A DNA stretch of 39,778 nucleotides from Alphaproteobacteria bacterium (GTDB lineage: Bacteria > Pseudomonadota > Alphaproteobacteria > Rhodobacterales > Rhodobacteraceae), in NCBI GenBank assembly GCA_030429105.1, contig JAUIDE010000033.1, positions 1-39,778 on the forward strand, in the 5' to 3' direction. The notes under the pieces were generated by a model. It had not been told where the DNA came from, did not search any database, and saw only the letters and a list, made by a program, of their open reading frames with translations. The stretch's first letter is position 1. The number at the start of each line of letters is the position of its first letter. Shown here in pieces: positions 34,809 to 39,778 of the stretch. The translations under genes and the position numbers were made by a program.

Positions 34809-35939
34809 TCACCCCTCGCGCGCGCGGGCGGTGCGGGCGGCGGCGTCGATTTCGAGGAAGATATCGAGCATGACCTGCGACGGGTCAAGATTGACGGCCC
34901 GCGCCGCCGCCGCCCGCCCGCCGAGCGTGAGCGCGAGATCGGCCCAGAGCCTCGCCGCCGCCGGGCCGGGGGAGAGGCCGGCCAATGCCTTCGCCTCGCC
35001 CGGCGCCGCCTCCGCCGAAGGCGGGCCGAGCGCCCCGGTCCGTGCGAGCCGCGCGAGCAGGATGTCGACCAGCCGGATGACGAGGTCATAAGTCTCCGCA
35101 TTGGCCCGCCCCGAACAGGCCGCGCCGATCGCCGCCATCTCCCGCCGGTTCATCCCCGGCGCGCCGGAGACGAGCGCGACCAGGCGGGCGTAGAGCGCCG
35201 GCCCGCCAAGCGCGGCGAGCCGCGCGGCCTCGCCCGCCGACCCGTCCGAAAGGAGCGCGAGCGCGCCCGCGTCCGCTCCCGTCTCCACCCCCGCAGCCTT
35301 CAGCGCCGCCTCGAGGTCCCCGGCCCCGAGCGCCTGAAGCTTCAGCGTCAGGCAGCGGGAGCGGATCGTCGGCAGCAGCCGCGCCGGCGCATGGCAGACG
35401 AGCAGGATCAGCACGCGCGGCGGCGGCTCCTCCAGCACCTTCAGGAGCGCGTTGGCCGCGTTCGCGTTCATCTCCTCCGCCGGGTCGACGACGGCGACGC
35501 GCCACCCGCCATCCGCCGCCGAGAGCTGGAAGAAGCTCTTGAGCCGCCGCACGTCCTCCACCCGAATGCGCGTATAGAGCCGCTCCGTCTTCTCGTCAGC
35601 CTCCCGCCTGAGCGTGAAGAGCCGCGGCTCCGACCCGGCGGCGACGCGGCGGGAGACGGGATGCTCCGGATCGAGGTCGAGCGTCCGCGGCGGCTCCGGC
35701 GCGCCGAAGAGCCCGCCGCCCTCCTCCGCCGCCAGCCGCGCGCGGGCGATCCGGTAGGCGAGCGTCGCCTTGCCCACGCCGCGCGGCCCGGTCAGAAGCC
35801 AGGCGTGATGCAGCCGCCCGGCGCCCCAGGCGGAGAGGAAGGCCTCCTCCGCCGCCTCCTGCCCGAAGAGCCGCAGCGTCTCCCGCGGATGCGGCAGGTC
35901 GCCGACCCGGTCCGCCTCCTCCGGCGCCGTCTCCGCCAT
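34809..35939 (-). CDS. holB: DNA polymerase III subunit delta-prime
   Basis: A 376-residue clamp-loader subunit. Walker A is GPRGVGKAT (51-59); downstream are AVVDPAEEMNANAANALLKVLEEPP, the conserved sensor/arginine region and LLPTIRSRCLTLKLQAL (SRC motif). Residues 3-20 and the C-terminal helical collar are typical of alphaproteobacterial HolB. The tmk stop and holB start overlap by one base (TGATG), and tmk-holB pairing is conserved widely. It helps load the sliding clamp at the replication fork. Confidence 0.94.
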   Translation of the reverse strand: MAETAPEEADRVGDLPHPRETLRLFGQEAAEEAFLSAWGAGRLHHAWLLTGPRGVGKATLAYRIARARLAAEEGGGLFGAPEPPRTLDLDPEHPVSRRVAAGSEPRLFTLRREADEKTERLYTRIRVEDVRRLKSFFQLSAADGGWRVAVVDPAEEMNANAANALLKVLEEPPPRVLILLVCHAPARLLPTIRSRCLTLKLQALGAGDLEAALKAAGVETGADAGALALLSDGSAGEAARLAALGGPALYARLVALVSGAPGMNRREMAAIGAACSGRANAETYDLVIRLVDILLARLARTGALGPPSAEAAPGEAKALAGLSPGPAAARLWADLALTLGGRAAAARAVNLDPSQVMLDIFLEIDAAARTARAREG

Positions 35940-36583
35940 CAGGGCAGCCGCGCCGAAACCGCGGCCCAGACCCGCGCCTCGACCTCCGCCTCGTCGCCCC
36001 CGGCGTCCACCATCAGGCAGCGCCCGGGCTCCGTCGCGGCGATGGCCCGGAAACTCTCCCGGAGCCGCGTCTGGAAACCCGGCCCGAGCCGCTCGAACCG
36101 CGCTTCGTCCGTCTTGCGCGCAAGGCCGCGGTTCAACGCCGCCTCCGGGTCCATGTCGAAGACGAGCGTAAGGTCCGGGTCGAGCCCGATCGCCTCCCGG
36201 TGCAGCAGGTCGATCAGGGCGGGCGGCGCGCCCGCCATGCCGCCCGGCCGCGCGGCCGCCTGATAGGCGCGGGTGGAGTCGGTGAAGCGATCGCAGATCA
36301 CGACCTCCCCCCGCGCAAGCGCCGGCAGGATCGTCCGCTCCACATGGTCCCGCCGCGCCGCGAAGAAGAGCAGCGCCTCGGTGACGGGGGACCATCGCGC
36401 CGGGTCGCCCGTCAGCAGCAGCGCGCGGATCTCCTCCGCGCCCGGTGCTCCGCCCGGCTCGCGCGTCAGCGTCACCGCCCGGCCCGTTTCCCGCAGTCTC
36501 GCGGCGAGGCGGCGCGCCTGCGTGCTCTTGCCCGCGCCGTCCACCCCCTCGACCGTCAGGAAAAAGCCGGCCTCCGGCTTCAT
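35939..36583 (-). CDS. tmk: Thymidylate kinase
   Basis: A 214-residue kinase phosphorylating dTMP to dTDP. The P-loop is GVDGAGKST (13-21), followed by TREPGGAPGAEEIR (the dTMP-contacting arginine segment), AARRDHV, the DRF motif in VICDRFTDSTRAYQ, and a lid region RGLARKTDEARFE. The first ATG overlaps the dacC stop by four bases (36580-36583), and the last base is shared with holB, so the genes are coupled. Confidence 0.96.
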   Translation of the reverse strand: MKPEAGFFLTVEGVDGAGKSTQARRLAARLRETGRAVTLTREPGGAPGAEEIRALLLTGDPARWSPVTEALLFFAARRDHVERTILPALARGEVVICDRFTDSTRAYQAAARPGGMAGAPPALIDLLHREAIGLDPDLTLVFDMDPEAALNRGLARKTDEARFERLGPGFQTRLRESFRAIAATEPGRCLMVDAGGDEAEVEARVWAAVSARLP

Positions 36584-37719
36584 TCGGCGGCTTCTGGCGC
36601 GTCGCTTCCGCGCAGGAGCGTCTCGACCGCCGCGCCGACCCGGGTCACAAGCCCCCCCTTCTCGACCGCGACCGCGGCGACGAGCGGCGCGCGCACCGGC
36701 GGCAGGCCCGCCGCCTCGATCACGAGCTCGCCGAGCGGCTGGCCCGCCGCGATGGGCGCGGGGATCGGCCCGTCATACCGGATCGTCACCTTCGTCTCCG
36801 CCGCCGCGGCCCAGGGCGCGGTCGCGATCACGTCCCTCGCGGGGGTGAGGGGCACCGTCCGCTCCTCGCCGACCCAGACTTCCGCCTCGCCCACGATCTG
36901 CCCCGCGGCGGCGACCTGCTCCGTCCGGAACTCGCGGAACGCCCAGGTCAGCAGCCGCTCGGATTCCTGCGCCCGGTCGCCCATGCTGTCGAGCCCGGTG
37001 ACGACGAAGCCGATCCGCCGCCCGTCCCGGATCGCAGAGCCGGTGAGGCCGAACCCCGCCTCCTCGGTATGCCCGGTCTTGAGCCCGTCCGCCCCGAGAT
37101 CGAGATAGAGGAGCGGGTTGCGGTTCCTCTGCGCCACCCCGTCCCATTCGAAATCGGTCTCGGCCCACATCGGATAATATTCGGGGAAGGCGTTCACCAT
37201 CCGGTCGACGAGCGTCATCAGGTCCCGCACGCTCATGTAATGATCCGGGTCGGGCCAGCCTGTCGAATTGGTGAAGTGCGAATTCGTGAGGCCGATCTCC
37301 TTCGCCCGCTCGTTCATCCGCGACGCGAAGGCTTCCTCCGAGCCGGCGAGCCCCTCCGCTAGCACGACGCAGGCGTCATTGCCGGACTGGACGATGACCC
37401 CGCGCAGCAGATCCTCCACCCGCACCCGCTCCCCGGCGCGGACGAACATGCGGCTGCCGCCCATCTTCCACGCCTTCTCGGAAACCGGGAACGTGTCGTC
37501 GAGCGAGAGCCGGCCCTGCTGGAGCGCCTCGAACACCATATTGAGCGTCATCAGCTTCGACATGGAGGCGGGCGGCAAGGGCTTGTCCGCATCCTTTTCG
37601 AGCAGCACGGCGCCCGAAGTCATGTCCACCACTATGGCGGCCCGCGCCGCCGTGTCGAAGGCCGCGGCGGGCTGGGCGAGAAGCGCGAACGCGGCGAGGA
37701 ACGCAGGCAGCCTGGTCAC
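36580..37719 (-). CDS. D-alanyl-D-alanine carboxypeptidase (PBP5/6 type)
   Basis: A 379-residue exported penicillin-binding protein that trims peptidoglycan stem peptides. A signal peptide (about 1-20) is followed by the transpeptidase-like triad: SMSK (Ser52, Lys55), SGN (112-114) and KTG (214-216, in DGLKTGHTEE). The C-terminal beta domain has an AGQPLGELVIEAAG segment. There is no obvious amphipathic C-terminal anchor of the usual kind. The start codon is GTG, overlapping the SPOR gene stop by four bases (GTGA at 37716-37719). It belongs with the SPOR lipoprotein in cell-wall remodelling at division. Confidence 0.93.
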   Translation of the reverse strand: MTRLPAFLAAFALLAQPAAAFDTAARAAIVVDMTSGAVLLEKDADKPLPPASMSKLMTLNMVFEALQQGRLSLDDTFPVSEKAWKMGGSRMFVRAGERVRVEDLLRGVIVQSGNDACVVLAEGLAGSEEAFASRMNERAKEIGLTNSHFTNSTGWPDPDHYMSVRDLMTLVDRMVNAFPEYYPMWAETDFEWDGVAQRNRNPLLYLDLGADGLKTGHTEEAGFGLTGSAIRDGRRIGFVVTGLDSMGDRAQESERLLTWAFREFRTEQVAAAGQIVGEAEVWVGEERTVPLTPARDVIATAPWAAAAETKVTIRYDGPIPAPIAAGQPLGELVIEAAGLPPVRAPLVAAVAVEKGGLVTRVGAAVETLLRGSDAPEAAE

Positions 37720-38693
37720 AGCATCACCTCCAGAGCGTCGGTCACCCCTTCCGCCCGCGCCGCCTCGCGCGCCGCCTCGGCGGCGGCCTCGTCGGGCAGG
37801 GGGCCGATCAGCACGATCGTGAGCGCTCCGCCCTGGGCGGTCCGCGCCGGCGCGCCCCGCGCGCGGAGCCTTTCGGTCAGCGCCTCGGCGTTGCCTGGCA
37901 CCGCGAAGGAGCCGACCTGAAGATGCCGTGCGCGCGTCGCGGCCGGAGCCGCCGGGTCCTGCGCGGGCGCCGCGTCTTGCGCAGGCGCGGCGGCGACCGC
38001 GGCTTCAGCCTGAGCTGGCCGCGGGGAGGGGCGCGGCGCAGGCTCCGCCGCCCGGGGCGCTTCCGCCTCGGGCGCGGGCGCCTCGGCCTCGGCCGGCTCG
38101 TCCGGCGCTGCGGCGAAGGCGACCTGCTGCGCCGCCGCCTCCGGCTCCACAGCGGCCGTCACTTCGGGTTCCGCCTCGTCCGCGCCCGCGTCCACCGTCC
38201 CCGTGTCCGCCGTCGGCGCGGCGAGCGCAGCCGTCTCCACCTCCGCGACAGGCGTGGGCGCGAGCGGCGGCGGCGTCGGGTCGAGCGCTGTTATGGTGAG
38301 CTCCGAAGGCTCGCCGGGCGTGAGGCCGAGCGCCCGCGCGGCGTCCGAGGAAACGATGATCGACGGGCCCGCCAAAGCCGGATCGCGCCTGAAGAGCGCC
38401 CCTTCGACCTCGCGCCCCGTCTCCGGCGCGCGCACGAGCACGCGCTGCGCCCGGGTCGCCAGCGGATGCGCGAACCATACGCCCTGCAGCGTCGCCGCCC
38501 CGTCCCAGAGCGCGACGCCGGTCGCCTCGAACCGCTCGGGCGCAAGCCGCGCCTCGGTCGCCGCCGGCGCCTCCGCCTGGCGGGCGACGGCCTTCGCCAT
38601 CTGCGCGCCGAGTTCGACCTCCGCGCATCCGGCCAGCGAAAGGACCGCCGCCAAGAGGGCGGCGCGACGCGCCCGTCCCGTCCGCTCGATCAT
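37716..38693 (-). CDS. SPOR-domain lipoprotein with degenerate RlpA-like domain
   Basis: A 325-residue predicted lipoprotein: an N-terminal signal with lipobox LAGC (Cys23), a domain (about 50-135; FEATGVALWDGAATLQGVWFA, then GREVEGALFRRDP and SSDAARALGLTPGE) that resembles the RlpA double-psi barrel, a long Pro/Ala/Glu linker (about 140-250) and a C-terminal SPOR domain (about 252-325; ARHLQVGSFAVPGNAEALTERL). SPOR domains bind denuded peptidoglycan at septa. The catalytic Asp-Arg-Gly block expected in active RlpA is not seen, so it may bind rather than cut glycan. It is the first gene of the minus-strand run, coupled to dacC. Confidence 0.82.
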   Translation of the reverse strand: MIERTGRARRAALLAAVLSLAGCAEVELGAQMAKAVARQAEAPAATEARLAPERFEATGVALWDGAATLQGVWFAHPLATRAQRVLVRAPETGREVEGALFRRDPALAGPSIIVSSDAARALGLTPGEPSELTITALDPTPPPLAPTPVAEVETAALAAPTADTGTVDAGADEAEPEVTAAVEPEAAAQQVAFAAAPDEPAEAEAPAPEAEAPRAAEPAPRPSPRPAQAEAAVAAAPAQDAAPAQDPAAPAATRARHLQVGSFAVPGNAEALTERLRARGAPARTAQGGALTIVLIGPLPDEAAAEAAREAARAEGVTDALEVML

Positions 38694-38860
38694 CCTCGCA
38701 TCTCCGCCTCGATCCTCGGCCGCCGACTGACGCGGCGTTCGACCGGAACGATACCCCACCCGCCGCCGCAAGGGAACCATCCCGGCTGGACCGCGCGGCC
38801 CGGAGCCGATAAAGCCCGCCAGCGGGGCGGCGCGCGGCGAGGAACCGGCCGTCCCGCTTA
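38694..38860. other. Gap between the SPOR gene and tRNA-Ser
   Basis: A 167-base divergent gap. GATAAA (38808-38813) lies about 48 bases before the tRNA and could be a -10 element; the matching -35 is poor (TGGACC at 38787-38792, 15 bases away). No other feature recognised. Confidence 0.3.
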
Positions 38861-38948
38861 GGAAGGGTGGCAGAGTGGTCGATTGCAGCGGTCTTGAAAA
38901 CCGCCGATGCGCAAGCATCCGTGGGTTCGAATCCCACCCCTTCCGCCA
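38861..38948 (+). tRNA. tRNA-Ser(UGA)
   Basis: An 88-base class II tRNA. The acceptor GGAAGGG (38861-38867) pairs with CCCTTCC (38938-38944), followed by discriminator G and an encoded CCA (38946-38948). The anticodon stem GCGGT/ACCGC closes loop CTTGAAA with anticodon TGA (38895-38897). A long variable arm (GATGC-GCAA-GCATC) and the T arm GTGGG-TTCGAAT-CCCAC complete it. It reads UCA and related serine codons. Its 3' end is a common integration target. Confidence 0.97.
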
Positions 38949-39292
38949 ATTTAACAGTATAAATATATGATCTATATATATAAATTTCTATCCATATTCA
39001 ATTGAACCCACATCCAAGCCAACAACATCAAGCCGATCTAGATAGGTGAAGTTCAGATCTCTCTGACCAACGTTGCGCAGGTTTGCACAGGGGCAGGAGA
39101 TGGCGGGACCAGAAGCGGCGCCGACATCGAAGGAACGCTTCGTCGGCTACGAGCGGGTAGGCGAGATAGTCGGACTGAGACTTCACCCGAAAGGACTTTC
39201 ACCAAGTTGAGCAAGACGTCGTTATCTGGTGTCCGCATGAAACAAGCGCCGCCGCCCGGGCGACCGAGCGGCAGCGTGGGACGGTCTCTTCG
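38949..39292. other. AT-rich gene-poor stretch after tRNA-Ser
   Basis: About 340 bases. The first 55 are strongly AT-rich with alternating TA runs, unlike the rest of the window. Short open frames at 39100-39210 (plus, 36 codons; AGGAG is directly against the ATG) and 39053-39238 (minus, 61 codons) show no recognisable protein and are not called. The composition suggests remnants of an inserted element. No repeat of the tRNA 3' end is present inside the window. Confidence 0.5.
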
Positions 39293-39570
39293 TCATGCGG
39301 GCGGCAGTCGATAGACCCGCCCCCGCGCCTTATCCTTCTTGGACGCGACCGCCAGCCCCAGCTTCTTCTTCAGCGCTCCAGACATCGCGCCACGAACGGT
39401 GTGCGCCTGCCAGCGGTCGCCGCGGCGATCTCGGCGATGGTCGCCCCACCCTCGGCACGCAGTATGGCGATGAGCGTGGCCTGCTTCGTCCCCTAGCGTG
39501 TCTTGCGCGCACGGGGCGCCGCAGCGGCCTCGTGGGCGGCCTCCGCGACTCCCGGCTCGTGACGTCCCAC
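39293..39570 (-). pseudogene. Broken DUF3489-family gene
   Basis: Two frames together encode a DUF3489 protein. From a GTG at 39570 one frame reads through APRARKTR, then meets TAG (39495-39493) where the family normally has a Glu codon before GTKQ. It continues GTKQATLIAILRAEGGATIA and EIAAAT up to 39415. One base is then missing at about 39413-39414 (GC where a Gly codon GGC is expected), and the other frame carries on as WQAHTVRGAMSGALKKKLGL to VYRLPPA and the stop at 39293. DUF3489 proteins are small helix-turn-helix-like proteins typical of mobile or prophage regions, often near recombinases. One nonsense change plus one deletion indicate decay; sequencing error near a contig end is an alternative. 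Confidence 0.75.
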
Positions 39571-39778
39571 TCGCCCACATCCCCGCCCAGCGGCGCGCTC
39601 AGCGACGTTCCAGAGAGCGCCGACAGGGCTCCACCCTTAACGTCTGGCCGAGAGTTCCCACGACGAGGCGCCGCCCGCGGTCGAGATCCAAGAGCCGCTA
39701 GGCCTTGGCCCCATTAACTGTCGATAGAGTTTGCGTGGCGGCGCGAGTGCTGATTCAACCTTCCGGATGAGGGAGGGT
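39571..39778. other. Unassigned end of window
   Basis: About 200 bases upstream of the broken DUF3489 gene. Frames are interrupted and no protein family is recognised. The final segment (about 39750-39778) is less GC-rich and could begin a mobile element, but nothing here proves it. Confidence 0.3.

Noticed and set aside
39053-39238. A 61-codon minus-strand frame after the AT-rich stretch
   Set aside because: No recognisable motifs, no convincing ribosome-binding site, and composition suggests degraded DNA.
39720-39778. A possible insertion-sequence end near the right border
   Set aside because: Only a vague resemblance to IS5-type termini; no terminal repeat pair or transposase is visible within the window.

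Overview
The window is chromosomal DNA from a very GC-rich alphaproteobacterium, most likely a Rhodobacterales/Paracoccaceae-type organism. Evidence for this is strong G/C third-position bias, a serC-serA pair preceded by an RNA fold resembling the alphaproteobacterial serC leader, a DUF2842 protein, an hflK-hflC-degP run, and a SPOR/RlpA-like - dacC - tmk - holB - tatD - MBL run. This placement comes from gene content and memory of the families, not from a search. Most genes are ordinary core genes packed into operons with 1-14 base overlaps.

Layout. (1) 1-6113: a truncated YtcJ-like amidohydrolase diverges from a complete five-gene peptide/nickel-type ABC importer; a UUCG-capped hairpin separates the binding-protein gene from the permease genes. 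(2) 6117-9786 (minus): QmcA-like SPFH protein, NfeD and a CHASE2-SpoIIE phosphatase. (3) 9893-13762: SIMPL-domain periplasmic protein (plus), an AT-rich patch with 11-bp-phased repeats, a class-V PLP enzyme translationally coupled to an EamA exporter (minus), a structured intergenic region and a DUF2147 protein (minus). (4) 13917-17615 (plus): an atypical methyltransferase, then serC and serA for serine biosynthesis. (5) 17633-20231 (minus): a FecR/YfaP-like exported protein and a TPR-beta-barrel outer-membrane protein, divergent from ppk2 across a palindromic operator/promoter. (6) 20378-29562: ppk2, a dual CDGSH protein, purA, DUF2842, a conserved hypothetical (minus), thiamine pyrophosphokinase, rpiA, glutathione reductase, hflK and hflC. 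(7) 29713-31155: a Do-family protease. (8) 31148-38693 (minus): nine closely spaced genes covering a SPOR lipoprotein, PBP5-type carboxypeptidase, thymidylate kinase, DNA polymerase III delta-prime, TatD, MBL hydrolase, AEC transporter and a reductive-dehalogenase-like Fe-S protein. (9) 38861-39778: tRNA-Ser(UGA) followed by an AT-rich, gene-poor stretch and a broken DUF3489 gene, which looks like decayed accessory DNA at a tRNA site.

The observations most worth a second look are: the FecR/YfaP-like + TPR-barrel cassette with its palindromic control region; the compact RdhA-like protein; the serC leader overlapped by the upstream gene's 3' end; the phased repeat array plus palindrome between convergent genes; the CHASE2-SpoIIE phosphatase downstream of QmcA-NfeD; and the pseudogene by tRNA-Ser. 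Several genes end in strong GC hairpins without T-tracts. No CRISPR array, rRNA, intact transposase or phage gene was seen.
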